Origin: an uncultured Muribaculaceae bacterium
Lineage (GTDB): Bacteria; Bacteroidota; Bacteroidia; Bacteroidales; Muribaculaceae
DNA length: 64,000 bases
Direction of reading: 5' to 3'
Assembly (NCBI GenBank): GCA_944321725.1
Contig: CALUMI010000002.1
Location: forward strand, 1-64,000
The position numbers and the translations under genes were made by a program. Position 1 is the first letter of the stretch; each line of letters starts with the position of its first letter. This document shows positions 44,538 to 54,377 of this stretch, piece by piece. Under the pieces are notes generated by a model, which worked only from the letters and a program-made list of their open reading frames with translations, was not told the DNA's origin and did no database searches.

Positions 44538-47500
44538 ATGAGTTTATATAAGTCAATTCTGAATAATTTTCAGATATTTTGTTTAATTTCTTTTTTGGTT
44601 TGTCCGTTTGTTTCAAAGTCATCTGATTTTGCAGAAAAATCAGTGTTGTCAGCAGGCAAATGGGTTAAAATTAAAGTGGATGAGTCGGGTATTTATCAGC
44701 TGACCGGAAGAACACTTTCGGAAATGGGCTTTTCCAATATATCCAAAGTGAAAGTTTACGGTTATGGGGGTGCCATGATTTCGGAAACTATGGGCGATGG
44801 CTACATAGATGATTTATCATTGCTGCCGGTTTATAATGACGGCTCTAAAATATTGTTTTACGCGCAAGGTCCTGTGACTTGGAAAGACAGTAATTCTTAT
44901 GGGACAAGGTTGGTTCACGAGCGAAATCCGTATTCAGTTTCCGGTTATTATTTTATTACAGAGAACGATGCGGAAAATATTATGCCGGAAACAGGCGAGG
45001 CGGCGGGTGGCTCGGGTGTGCCACTGATTACGACAACCATTGCGACAGTGCTGCATGAGGAAGAGAGTAATGCTCCAGCAAATACGGGAAGGGCATTGTT
45101 TGGCGAGGATTTCAGATATAATACGACGCAATCTTTTCCATTCGAACTTCCGGAGCGTGTCGCAAACACGGCTGCAAACATAAGAGTGAATTTCATGGCA
45201 AATACAACGGCACCCGGACGGCTCACTGTTTCGTCCGGAGAAACGCAAATTGCATCATTGTCGTTGTCGGCAACCTCTGGTGACTATAATATAGGGAAAA
45301 TGGGAAATTGCAGCGGTACGGTTGTCGGTAGCGATGACAATATCTCTGTTGCCCTGAATTTCTCGACTTCCGGCTCTATCGGTTTTGCTTATCTTGATTA
45401 TATAGAATTGAATTATCGCAGGAAGTTGGCTCTAAATGGGAATTTTTTGGAGTTCCGCAGCTATACTTCTTCCTGCAGGGATAGTGTGTTCTCTGTCTCA
45501 GAAAGTAATGAGGATGTCATTATATGGGATATAACGCAACGCGATTTGCCCAAAGCAGTAAAAGCCTCATTGACGGGTACTGATTTGCGTTTCCGGCAGA
45601 CAGAGGCCGGCATACGGGAATACGTTGCTTTTGATCCTAAGAAAACATTTCCTGCGCCTGCGTTTGACAGCAATGTCACAAATCAGAATCTGCACGGCGA
45701 GCCAACTCCCACAATGCTGATACTTTCGCCCGCCGAATTTATGTCGGAAGCCCGGCGGCTTGCAGAATTTCATGAACAGAACGATTCCATGAAAGTGTTG
45801 GTTGTCGACCACAATAAAGTTTTCAACGAATTTTCTTCCGGTACACCTGATGCCATGGCTTATAGAAAAATAGCCAAAATGTTTTGGGAACGTACTAAAA
45901 ATCTTCCTGACACGAGCAATTCTAAATTCAGGTATATGATACTTTTCGGACGCAGTATTTATGACAACAGGCAGTTGTCATCGTCCGGGCGGTCGATAGA
46001 CTATCCGTTGTTGCTTACTTGGGAGTCGGATAACAGCGTTTCACAATCTGAAAGTTTTAATTCGGATGACATATTCGGAATGCTTGAAGATGGCACGAGT
46101 TTCAGTGTGAGCAGCAGTCAACTTAATATTGCTTTGGGAAGAATACCTGTGAAGAGTGTTTCTGAAGCCGGTGATATGGTCGACAAAATAATAGGCTATG
46201 TTTCAAATCCCGACCCCGGCTCGTGGAAAAACAATGTGTTGATGATTGCAGACGACGGTGATGGCGGGACGCACATGACAGGATGCGACAATGCTATAGT
46301 TGCCATGAACAGATGCGGGGGAGAGCGTTATTATTATGACCGGATTTATATCGACGCTTTCGAGCGTTCGTCGGAGGGTACGGGAAACACGTATCCTGAG
46401 GCAAGAGAGAAATTATTGCGGAGGCTTAAAGAAGGTGTGATTTATGCAAATTATGTGGGGCACGGCAATCCTAAAAGCTGGACTCATAATGGATTGTTAA
46501 GATGGGAAGATATTCAAAATGAACTATATTATAAGCATTATCCTTTGCTGTATACGGGAACTTGTGAGTTTACACGTTGGGATGATGTGGAAGTTTCAGG
46601 GGGCGAGCTGATGTTCCTTAACACTCAGGGAGGTGTTATCGGACTTATTACATCTTCGCGGGCAACCGGAATAAGTGGAAATGCCTCACTTGCCGAAGTG
46701 TTGGGCGAATATGTGTTTCAGCCTGATAAATACGGGCAAATGAGGCGTATTGGCGATATTGTAAAAGACGCGAAAAACTCAAGAAGAAAAACCGGAGATT
46801 TTGAACACAACATTAAATATGTACTGATAGGTGACCCTGCCATACGTTTGAAATATCCGCAGCATAAGATTGTTGTCGATGAAATCAACGGACAGCAGCT
46901 CGATGATGACATTTACCCGGAATTAATGGCCCGTCAGACTGTTACATTTAAAGGACATGTGGAAGATTTGGACGGAAATCTTCAGAATGGGATGAATGGA
47001 GTTTTGTATTCTACGGTTTATGATTCTCAGGAGTCGGTTACGACCCACGGTTATGATGAAGGTGATAACGATGTCGGAATGGAATTGACTTATGACGAAT
47101 GGAGCAATAAGCTCTATCAGGGCATAGATTCCATAACCGACGGCAGATTTGAAGTGACGTTCAGAGTGCCAAAGGAAATAAATAATAATTACAGGGAAGG
47201 TTTGATAAGCCTGTATGCTTATTCTCAGGAAAACAACATGGATGGAAACGGCAGTACTGACAACTTTTATGTGTATGGATATGATGAGTCGGGAGAAGCT
47301 GATGACCTTGCTCCGGAAATCAGATTAATGGCTCTCAACTCTGAAGATTTTAAGGATGGTGACAGTGTAAATGAAACGCCATATTTCATTGCCCAAATCT
47401 ATGATGAGTCGGGTATAAATTTGTCGGATGCCGGAATAGGGCATGGCATGACATTGCTCCTTGACAATAAAAAAACTATAACAGGATTGACTTCATTTTA

Positions 47501-47960
47501 TTCGCAAGACGCCTCTAAAACGGGATACATTAATTATCAAATGGATGAGCTTGAGGAAGGGAACCACACTTTGCGCTTGAGAGTATGGGATATCGATGGC
47601 AATATGACGGAAAAGACGATTACATTTAATGTGGTGAAAGGTCTTGCCCCACAACTTTATCAAGTGTATTCTGACGCCAATCCGGCGAAGACGGAGGCAA
47701 ATTTCTATTTAAAGCATAATCGTCCGGATGCGATGATTACTGTCACTATTTCTGTCTATACAATGATGGGACAGGAAGTTTGGACAAACACTTCCAAAGG
47801 GCGAAGCGATATGTATATGTCGATGCCTGTCACATGGGATCTTACAGACGGTTCCGGCAGAAGGGTAAATCGCGGCATATATTTATATAGGGCGTCAATA
47901 ACTACTGACGGGGTCAATGAAACGACTAAAGCCCAGCGTATAGCGGTGGCTCCAGAATAG
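44538..47960 (+). CDS. T9SS sortase PorU-like C25 protease, first copy
   Basis: PorU-like gingipain-family (C25) protein of 1140 residues. PorU removes the C-terminal signal of T9SS cargo at the cell surface and attaches it to A-LPS. A hydrophobic signal segment (about 10-25) precedes an N-terminal beta domain (GKWVKIKVDESGIYQL, about 40-55), the C25 domain (about 390-760) and Ig-like C-terminal domains ending in a FlgD-like fold. The catalytic pair is H642 (YVGHGN) and C676 (TGTCEF), spaced 34 residues as in the second copy. The start at 44538 gives a good signal segment; an in-frame ATG at 44517 adds seven residues. Rex follows. Confidence 0.87.
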   Translation: MSLYKSILNNFQIFCLISFLVCPFVSKSSDFAEKSVLSAGKWVKIKVDESGIYQLTGRTLSEMGFSNISKVKVYGYGGAMISETMGDGYIDDLSLLPVYNDGSKILFYAQGPVTWKDSNSYGTRLVHERNPYSVSGYYFITENDAENIMPETGEAAGGSGVPLITTTIATVLHEEESNAPANTGRALFGEDFRYNTTQSFPFELPERVANTAANIRVNFMANTTAPGRLTVSSGETQIASLSLSATSGDYNIGKMGNCSGTVVGSDDNISVALNFSTSGSIGFAYLDYIELNYRRKLALNGNFLEFRSYTSSCRDSVFSVSESNEDVIIWDITQRDLPKAVKASLTGTDLRFRQTEAGIREYVAFDPKKTFPAPAFDSNVTNQNLHGEPTPTMLILSPAEFMSEARRLAEFHEQNDSMKVLVVDHNKVFNEFSSGTPDAMAYRKIAKMFWERTKNLPDTSNSKFRYMILFGRSIYDNRQLSSSGRSIDYPLLLTWESDNSVSQSESFNSDDIFGMLEDGTSFSVSSSQLNIALGRIPVKSVSEAGDMVDKIIGYVSNPDPGSWKNNVLMIADDGDGGTHMTGCDNAIVAMNRCGGERYYYDRIYIDAFERSSEGTGNTYPEAREKLLRRLKEGVIYANYVGHGNPKSWTHNGLLRWEDIQNELYYKHYPLLYTGTCEFTRWDDVEVSGGELMFLNTQGGVIGLITSSRATGISGNASLAEVLGEYVFQPDKYGQMRRIGDIVKDAKNSRRKTGDFEHNIKYVLIGDPAIRLKYPQHKIVVDEINGQQLDDDIYPELMARQTVTFKGHVEDLDGNLQNGMNGVLYSTVYDSQESVTTHGYDEGDNDVGMELTYDEWSNKLYQGIDSITDGRFEVTFRVPKEINNNYREGLISLYAYSQENNMDGNGSTDNFYVYGYDESGEADDLAPEIRLMALNSEDFKDGDSVNETPYFIAQIYDESGINLSDAGIGHGMTLLLDNKKTITGLTSFYSQDASKTGYINYQMDELEEGNHTLRLRVWDIDGNMTEKTITFNVVKGLAPQLYQVYSDANPAKTEANFYLKHNRPDAMITVTISVYTMMGQEVWTNTSKGRSDMYMSMPVTWDLTDGSGRRVNRGIYLYRASITTDGVNETTKAQRIAVAPE

Positions 47961-47971
47961 TATTTTTTGCA

Positions 47972-48003
47972 GTTGTGATTTATGATAATAATAATTAATT
48001 TTG
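47972..48003 (+). promoter_or_regulatory. Promoter for the rex-led gene run
   Basis: GTTG (47972-47975), 20 bases, TAATTTTG (47996-48003), in the 72-base gap between the first sortase gene and rex. A single TTGTGA half-site at 47973-47978 resembles half of a Rex operator, but no partner half is found. Confidence 0.7.
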
Positions 48004-48032
48004 TGCGATAAAATAAAGCGGTCTGTTTTGTT

Positions 48033-48671
48033 ATGAGTGAGAAAAAAGACATATTGTTACCTGAGCCGACATTGCGGCGCTTGCCGTGGTATTTGGCTTA
48101 TGTCAATATGTTGCAGGCTCAGGGAGTGGAATATGTTTCATCGACACAAATATCGAAAGAGATAAATGTCGATTCATCCCAAATAGCAAAAGACTTGTCG
48201 TTCTTAAATATAAGAGGGAAGACCCGTATAGGTTATTCAGTAGAAAGTCTTGCCGAAGAGTTGTCGAATTTTCTTGGATTTCAGCAGGAACATAGTGCTG
48301 TCATGATAGGTGTCGGCAGTCTTGGCGCCGCGTTGATTAGGGATTCCGGACTTATGCAATACGGATTGCGCATTGTAGCGGGATTTGATATAAATAAGAA
48401 GATAATAGGGACAGAGATATGTGGAGTCCGTGTATATGACATATCAGATTTGAAAGAGCAACAAAAAGTGTATAAGGCAAATATCGGCATATTGGCTGTG
48501 CCGGTGGAGCATGCGCAGGAATCGGCCGATTTGTTGTCGGAGGCCGGTGTCAGGGCTATTTGGAATTTTACGCCATTCAGAATTAAGGTGAAAGATGATG
48601 TGGTAATTCAAAATACATCAATCTATGCTCATTTAGCCGTTATGTATAATAGAATAAATGCTAAAAAGTGA
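48033..48671 (+). CDS. rex: Redox-sensing transcriptional repressor Rex
   Basis: NADH-responsive repressor of 212 residues. The N-terminal winged helix starts PEPTLRRLPWYL and continues through STQISKEINVDSSQIAKDLSFL and GKTRIGYSVESL. The C-terminal Rossmann domain (about 85-205) has VMIGVGSLGAALI for NADH/NAD binding and WNFTPF near the dimer helix. In other bacteria Rex binds when NADH/NAD is low and controls fermentation and respiration genes. Here it lies between two PorU-like sortases with its own promoter. Its stop overlaps the next gene's GTG start (GTGA). Confidence 0.95.
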   Translation: MSEKKDILLPEPTLRRLPWYLAYVNMLQAQGVEYVSSTQISKEINVDSSQIAKDLSFLNIRGKTRIGYSVESLAEELSNFLGFQQEHSAVMIGVGSLGAALIRDSGLMQYGLRIVAGFDINKKIIGTEICGVRVYDISDLKEQQKVYKANIGILAVPVEHAQESADLLSEAGVRAIWNFTPFRIKVKDDVVIQNTSIYAHLAVMYNRINAKK

Positions 48672-49240
48672 AAATAATTAAATTATCATATTTTTCTAAA
48701 TTTAAAGAGCCATCGGTAGAAATAATATCTGATTCAGCAATACAGAAAACAGGCAAGCCGTTTTTTATCCCGGATTTTGCCAAAAAGTTAAGTTGCAGGG
48801 TAGCGCTTATGGCTCATGTGTGCCGGTTGGGGAAAAATATAGCAAGTAAGTTTGCTCACCGTTATTATGATGAAATAGGGTTGGCGTTGCTTATTGAGGC
48901 TGATGATTTGTTGAGAGAGCTTTCGGAAAAAGGGTGGCCGTTGTCGCTTGCAACATCATTTGACAGCTCTGTCGTAACAGGTAATATGTATCCTAAAGAG
49001 ATATGCAATGACGCGGTTGTGGATTTGCGGATAAATGATAAAAGTATTCATAACAATGAGATGCAGTCCGTGCCCAGAATATTCGACTCGTCGATAGAAT
49101 ATATAAGCCGGTATTTTACGCTGAAAATAGGAGATTTTATAGTGTATGATTTCAATATTGACAAATATGAGCCGGTTATAGGGGATGTGCTGTCTGCCAC
49201 GATTAATGGAAAAGAGTCTATTGATATAAAATTTAAATAA
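48668..49240 (+). CDS. Degenerate fumarylacetoacetate-hydrolase-like protein
   Basis: Protein of 190 residues resembling the small Bacteroidales FAH-family proteins: GKPFFIPDF (29-37), RLGKNIASKFAHRYYDEIGLAL (53-74) and FDSSVVTGN (99-106) track the fold. Catalytic parts are replaced. The usual E-x-E metal pair is R44 and A46 (CRVAL), the usual GIDFTARD is ALLIEADD (so the metal Asp is L75), and the TGTPxG loop is missing. The reading frame is intact with no nonsense codon, so it is probably a pseudoenzyme with a binding or structural role rather than a decaying gene. It starts at GTG overlapping the rex stop, showing translational coupling, and ends 15 bases before the second sortase. Confidence 0.7.
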   Translation: MKIIKLSYFSKFKEPSVEIISDSAIQKTGKPFFIPDFAKKLSCRVALMAHVCRLGKNIASKFAHRYYDEIGLALLIEADDLLRELSEKGWPLSLATSFDSSVVTGNMYPKEICNDAVVDLRINDKSIHNNEMQSVPRIFDSSIEYISRYFTLKIGDFIVYDFNIDKYEPVIGDVLSATINGKESIDIKFK

Positions 49241-49255
49241 GAGATATATTGCAAA

Positions 49256-52200
49256 ATGAAGAGATTGTATCTTTCTTTGACACTTATTTTCATGTTGATT
49301 GCCCAATATTCGTTTGCCATTAGCTTTAAGAATAATTCTGTTTTGGCTGATGGCAAATGGGTCAAGATAAAAGTAGAGGAGTCCGGAATCTATGAATTGT
49401 CGTATCAGCAGTTGAAAGATTTTGGCTTTGAGAATCCGGAGAATGTGAAAGTATTTGGAACCGGAGGAAATGTCGCGTCGGAGAATTATTTATATGAATA
49501 TATGGATGATTTGGAGCAGAATCCTGTTATGCACCATTCGGATAAAATATATTTTTATGGGAAGGGCGTAGTAAAGGATTCTTTATCTGTTATAAATTCC
49601 TCATACATATATCGTCCTGTGACAAATCCTTATTCTCAATACGGTGTGTATTTTCTGTCGGATATGTCTTCGGAGGCACCATTGTTGATCGAGGATGTGG
49701 ATTACTCTTCGGGTGTTGAGGCTGTTTCATCGTGCCGTGATATAAGCACAGCCGTATGGTTTGACGAGAAGGAGTTGTATAATCCCGGTATGACAGGGCA
49801 GAATTTCCTTGGTGATAATTATGCGTTGGAAAAATCAATCACATACAATGTCCCTGTCCCGGAAATAGCCGATGACGGGACTCTATATGCTGTGGCTGCA
49901 AATGCTTTGGAGTCGAGTGGGACTATGAACGTGTTTTTATCGGCTAATGGCATTGATATGGACGATTCAGGGCATACGTTGCCTAAAAATAGTGATATTG
50001 ACTATCTTGACTACGGTAATTTAACTGTTCGGGCAAATGCCGATGCGGCAAATTTGCAGGCGGATAATGATGTGCTGGATTTGAATATAAGAATAGAAAC
50101 AGACGGAAATCTGACGAAGGCTTTGGTGGACTATGTGTCGGTTTCTTATCCGGCTTATAACAGATTGCCATCTGGCTTGTCACAGACTCGGCGATATGTT
50201 TCTTTATCAACAGACAGCGGCATAAAAGTGTACCCTTCTTCTGACGGATTTAGAGTTTGGAAAGTTGATGAGTTCAAGGCTAACAGCGAGAAGCCGTTTA
50301 AAGTTGAGAACTGCTTAATGGCTGATAATGGCGACGGCTCTTCTTCTTTTATTGACGGAAAGTCGTTAAGTTGGGCTGAATATATTTTCTTTGATGTGGA
50401 AAGAGAGCAGCTTCACCCTGAATATATCGGGGAAATATCTAACCAGAATCTTCATTCCATTGCGGTGCCGGATATGCTTATCATAACCAATTCCGATTTG
50501 ATAAATCAGGCAGAGCGACTTGCTGATTATCATAGGCAATATGATGGGATGGATGTGGCTGTAGTCGATCAAGAGCTTGTTTTCAATGAGTTCTCATCAG
50601 GGGTAAGGGATGCCATGGCATACCGCCGTTTCTGCAAGATGCTATATGACAGGGACTCTAAAAAGTTTAAGTATCTGTTGTTATTCGGTTCGGGAACATA
50701 CGATAATCGTATGATTTATGCCGAAGACAACACAAAACAGCTCATAACATACCAGTCGAAAGCAAGTTATTCGCAGGTACAATCATATTCTACAGACGAT
50801 TTTTTTGGATTTCTTGATGATTCCAATACATCTTATACAACACGTCAGATGCAGATTTCTGTAGGAAGAATTCCTTTTTCCACAGAGCTTGAGATGAAAG
50901 AGTATATAGATAAATTGATTGCATATATGAAAGATGTCAATACTGTCGGCTCTGCGTGGAAAAACAATATATTGCTGATTGGAGAAAATGGTGATGATGA
51001 TGTTCATGTTTCTCAATGCGAATCGTTTATGCACTATCTGAGTGATACCGGCACGTATGACATGAGTTTCACGAAATTATATCTTAAGGCTTTCGATGAT
51101 ACGAAAACAGTACGTACAAAATTTGTGGAACAAATGAATTCCGGTCAGAATTTTGTGCTGTTTGTTGGTCACGGACATCCTACCGCAATGACCAAAACAC
51201 AAGAAATAATGACTCTTGATAAAGCACGTGAAACGCATTATAGACATGCTCCTATAATGTATTTTTCCACTTGCGATGTAGCGCGTTATGACCGTGGCGG
51301 TTCAAATCTTGTTGAATCATTACTGATAAACGCGGAGGGAGGCATAATATCCGCCATTGCTTCTACAAGGGTTGTATATACAAATCTTAATGGCAAGTTG
51401 AGCGACGCTTTTGCGAAAAGTCTTGCAAAATCGAATGAATATTATGGAGGAGAAAAAACATTGGGCAAAGTCTTGCAAGATGCGAAGAACACTTGTGGGG
51501 AAAGGACTATTAACAGGTTGAAATATCATTTGTTAGGAGATCCTGCAATGCGTATAGATTTTCCTGAAAATCAAGTTTCCTTGTCAATGGTAAATGACAC
51601 TGAATTATCCGGTGATAATTCGATTGATGTAGCGGTTATGGAGCCTATTGAATTTAAGGGCGTTGTCAACGATGAAAATGGTGAGATTGACAGTGAATTT
51701 GATGGTAAAGCCATTGTCAGATTGTACGATTCCGATAAATTATATACAACGGCTAAGGTCACTATTAATAATGTGATTTCAGAAAATGAGAATTTATATC
51801 AGCGTGGCGCCTTATTAAATGAAGCTGTGTTAGATATTGCTAAAGGTGAATTTTCCGGCAATATTGTTTTGCCGGAATTTTCTGATGCTGAAGGAGCAAA
51901 GCCAATTAGAATTATTGCGGTATCTGATGAGGGTGAAATTCTTTCCGGCTGTTGTAGTTCTGTATCAGCGGATAGAAATCTGTTGCCCACGACTTTGCCT
52001 GATTTGAAATCGCCGGAAATAGATGCTTTTTATATAAATGATAAAGAAACCTTTAAGGATGGAATGGTTGTTGCTAAGGATTTTAATATTTATGCGGAGA
52101 TAAGCGATAATTTCGGTATCAACAACTCATATGAGTCAATTACATCGTCAATGCGTATCTCTTTTGATAATGGAAAAACGGTTAAATCTGTCAATGGCTC

Positions 52201-52630
52201 GTATATTCCGGTCAGCAATAATGCCGGAGTTATAGAAATGCCTGTTTATGACATGGAACCAGGCAGACACACTGCTGAGTTGACAGTTGTTGACCTTTCA
52301 GGCAATGTAAGCAATAGAGTATTGTCGTTTTACGTGGAAAATTCAGCGGAAGATTTATTTATGGCATTGAGCGACAAAGCATCCTCAAATAGTGTGGAAA
52401 TAAATTTGGATACATTGGATGGCGATTTGTCGGATTATTCCAATGCTGAAATTTTTGTAGCGGACGACAATGGAAATATATTGTTTCGCGACACATGCGA
52501 CAGTATCCCCTATGAATGGAATTTAACCGGAAGTGATGGAAACAAACTGAAACCGGGAGTATATAATATTACGGTTTCTGTGGACGGATACAGCCTTAAA
52601 TCTGAAAAATTTGTGGTCTTAGAGCAATAA
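49256..52630 (+). CDS. porU: T9SS sortase PorU, second copy
   Basis: PorU-like C25 sortase of 1124 residues, directly upstream of porV as in Porphyromonas, so context makes it the likely main PorU. A signal peptide (about 1-21, ending YSFA) leads into GKWVKIKVEESGIYEL (35-50), the C25 domain (about 385-755) with catalytic H639 (FVGHGH) and C673 (FSTCDV), and C-terminal Ig-like domains ending in YEWNLTGSDGNKLKPGVYN. Against the copy at 44538-47960 it keeps the same domain order, the same catalytic spacing and similar blocks (SVLADGKWVKIKV; VFNEFSSG) but is otherwise quite divergent, so the duplication is old. Confidence 0.9.
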   Translation: MKRLYLSLTLIFMLIAQYSFAISFKNNSVLADGKWVKIKVEESGIYELSYQQLKDFGFENPENVKVFGTGGNVASENYLYEYMDDLEQNPVMHHSDKIYFYGKGVVKDSLSVINSSYIYRPVTNPYSQYGVYFLSDMSSEAPLLIEDVDYSSGVEAVSSCRDISTAVWFDEKELYNPGMTGQNFLGDNYALEKSITYNVPVPEIADDGTLYAVAANALESSGTMNVFLSANGIDMDDSGHTLPKNSDIDYLDYGNLTVRANADAANLQADNDVLDLNIRIETDGNLTKALVDYVSVSYPAYNRLPSGLSQTRRYVSLSTDSGIKVYPSSDGFRVWKVDEFKANSEKPFKVENCLMADNGDGSSSFIDGKSLSWAEYIFFDVEREQLHPEYIGEISNQNLHSIAVPDMLIITNSDLINQAERLADYHRQYDGMDVAVVDQELVFNEFSSGVRDAMAYRRFCKMLYDRDSKKFKYLLLFGSGTYDNRMIYAEDNTKQLITYQSKASYSQVQSYSTDDFFGFLDDSNTSYTTRQMQISVGRIPFSTELEMKEYIDKLIAYMKDVNTVGSAWKNNILLIGENGDDDVHVSQCESFMHYLSDTGTYDMSFTKLYLKAFDDTKTVRTKFVEQMNSGQNFVLFVGHGHPTAMTKTQEIMTLDKARETHYRHAPIMYFSTCDVARYDRGGSNLVESLLINAEGGIISAIASTRVVYTNLNGKLSDAFAKSLAKSNEYYGGEKTLGKVLQDAKNTCGERTINRLKYHLLGDPAMRIDFPENQVSLSMVNDTELSGDNSIDVAVMEPIEFKGVVNDENGEIDSEFDGKAIVRLYDSDKLYTTAKVTINNVISENENLYQRGALLNEAVLDIAKGEFSGNIVLPEFSDAEGAKPIRIIAVSDEGEILSGCCSSVSADRNLLPTTLPDLKSPEIDAFYINDKETFKDGMVVAKDFNIYAEISDNFGINNSYESITSSMRISFDNGKTVKSVNGSYIPVSNNAGVIEMPVYDMEPGRHTAELTVVDLSGNVSNRVLSFYVENSAEDLFMALSDKASSNSVEINLDTLDGDLSDYSNAEIFVADDNGNILFRDTCDSIPYEWNLTGSDGNKLKPGVYNITVSVDGYSLKSEKFVVLEQ

Positions 52631-52675
52631 AACAGATATAATTCAGTTTATATTAAGTAGAAATAAATTTAAAGT

Positions 52676-53875
52676 ATGAACATTAAGAAAATATTTATCA
52701 TAGTTTGCTCATTGGCATTATCGATACCGGTATTTGCTGACGATCCTAAGAACCAATTCAATCCGGTACAGACAGGTGTAACTTCTTTGGGCATTGCTCC
52801 TGACGCGAGAGGGGCGGCAATGGGTGACCTTGGCGTCGCTACTGAGCCTGATGCTTATTCGCAATATTGGAATCCGTCGAAATATGCGTTTGCATATAGT
52901 ACGGCGGCTGTCAGTTTATCATATACTCCATGGTTGAGAAAATTGGTTAACGACATCTATTTGGCAAATCTTTCGGGATATTGGAAAATAGGAAGCGGTG
53001 ACAATCAGGCTGTCAGCGCGTCATTGCGTTATTTCTCTCTCGGTGAGGTCAATCTTACCGACGACGGAGGTGTGGTCACAAACTCGGTAAATCCTTACGA
53101 ATTGGCTTTCGACATTGGCTATTCCCGTAAATTGTCGGAAAGTTTCTCTATGGGTGTGGCTTTGCGCTATATATATTCTGATTTGGCTTTTAGCGACGCT
53201 TATTCGGCTGAGCAGCAAACAGGAGCCTCTGCTTTTGCTGCCGATATTTCCGGATTTTTTACCTCATATCCTATTATAGGCCGTAATGAGTGCCAATGGT
53301 CATGGGGTTTCAATATTTCAAACATTGGCTCTAAAGTTTCATATAACGATGGTAATGACCCGGCTTTTTTGCCTACCAATTTAAGACTTGGGACAACGTT
53401 TACTTTCCCGTTGGCGCAGTACAATAATTTGGCATTGTCATTGGATATAAATAAATTGTTGGTTCCGACGCGTCCCCGTCAGTCGGATTATATGTCGGAA
53501 GATGGCAACTATGATTCCGAAGCCTATGAATCTGCATTGGAGGATTGGCGTAACACTTCCTCCATCTCAGGAATTTTCAAATCTTTCTCTGATGCGCCGG
53601 GCGGGTTTTCTGAAGAGCTGAAAGAAATAAATTTTTCGGTGGGTGCCGAATATAATTATAATCAGCAATTTTTTGTAAGAGCCGGGTATTTTTATGAGCA
53701 TCCGGATAAGGGAAACCGGCAGTATTTTTCGTTTGGAGCAGGATTCTCATTGAATGTAATCCAACTTGATGCCTCATACATGCTTGCTACGGCTCAAAGT
53801 AGTCCGCTCGATCAAACTCTTCGTTTTTCTTTGACTTTCGATATGGACGGATTGAAGCATTTGTTGGGCAAATAA
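52676..53875 (+). CDS. porV: T9SS outer-membrane shuttle protein PorV
   Basis: Outer-membrane beta-barrel (FadL-like) of 399 residues with a signal peptide (about 1-21). It starts NPVQTGVTSLGIAPDARGAAMGDLGV, the PorV/LptO hallmark, with SQYWNPSKYAF following, and ends with a C-terminal barrel strand (LRFSLTFDMDGL). PorV escorts folded cargo from the translocon to the PorU sortase complex. It is 45 bases downstream of the second sortase gene and 4 bases before ispF. Confidence 0.94.
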   Translation: MNIKKIFIIVCSLALSIPVFADDPKNQFNPVQTGVTSLGIAPDARGAAMGDLGVATEPDAYSQYWNPSKYAFAYSTAAVSLSYTPWLRKLVNDIYLANLSGYWKIGSGDNQAVSASLRYFSLGEVNLTDDGGVVTNSVNPYELAFDIGYSRKLSESFSMGVALRYIYSDLAFSDAYSAEQQTGASAFAADISGFFTSYPIIGRNECQWSWGFNISNIGSKVSYNDGNDPAFLPTNLRLGTTFTFPLAQYNNLALSLDINKLLVPTRPRQSDYMSEDGNYDSEAYESALEDWRNTSSISGIFKSFSDAPGGFSEELKEINFSVGAEYNYNQQFFVRAGYFYEHPDKGNRQYFSFGAGFSLNVIQLDASYMLATAQSSPLDQTLRFSLTFDMDGLKHLLGK

Positions 53876-53879
53876 TCGG

Positions 53880-54371
53880 ATGAAAGATTTGTTGAACATA
53901 AGGGTTGGCATGGGTTATGATGTCCATCGATTGGTCGAAGGGCGAGATTTATGGTTGGGTGGAATCAAAATAGACTATAAATACGGATTGTTGGGCCATA
54001 GTGATGCCGATGTGATAATTCATGCGTTATGTGATGCTTTGCTTGGGGCTGCCGCTTTGCGGGATATCGGATTTCATTTTCCGGACAATAATCCGGAGTA
54101 CAAAGGTATAGACAGCAAGCTACTTCTTCAAAATGTCATGGCATTGTTGAGGGAAAATCACTATGAATTTGGTAATGCTGATATAACTGTATGTGCGGAG
54201 TATCCAAAGCTTAATCCTTATGTATCTGATATGCAACGTGTCTTGGCTGAATGTATGGATGTACCTGTTGAAAGTGTTTCTATTAAAGCAACCACAACTG
54301 AAAAGCTCGGTTTTACGGGACGGGAAGAAGGAATATCCGCTTATGCGGTTGTGTTGGTTGTAAAGGTATAG
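53880..54371 (+). CDS. ispF: 2-C-methyl-D-erythritol 2,4-cyclodiphosphate synthase
   Basis: MEP-pathway enzyme of 163 residues that cyclises CDP-methylerythritol 2-phosphate, giving isoprenoid precursors. It shows the metal-binding GYDVHRL, then GGIKIDY, GHSDADVIIHALCDALLGA with its ligand histidine, DIGFHFPD, and the C-terminal KATTTEKLGFTGREEGISA. It is a trimer in the family. It starts 4 bases after porV, the same porV-ispF order as in Porphyromonas, with translational coupling likely. Confidence 0.96.
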   Translation: MKDLLNIRVGMGYDVHRLVEGRDLWLGGIKIDYKYGLLGHSDADVIIHALCDALLGAAALRDIGFHFPDNNPEYKGIDSKLLLQNVMALLRENHYEFGNADITVCAEYPKLNPYVSDMQRVLAECMDVPVESVSIKATTTEKLGFTGREEGISAYAVVLVVKV

Positions 54372-54377
54372 AAATCC

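Noticed and set aside
47973..48003. Full Rex operator ahead of rex (autoregulation)
   Set aside because: Only one TTGTGA half-site is present; the mirrored half is absent, so a complete operator cannot be claimed.
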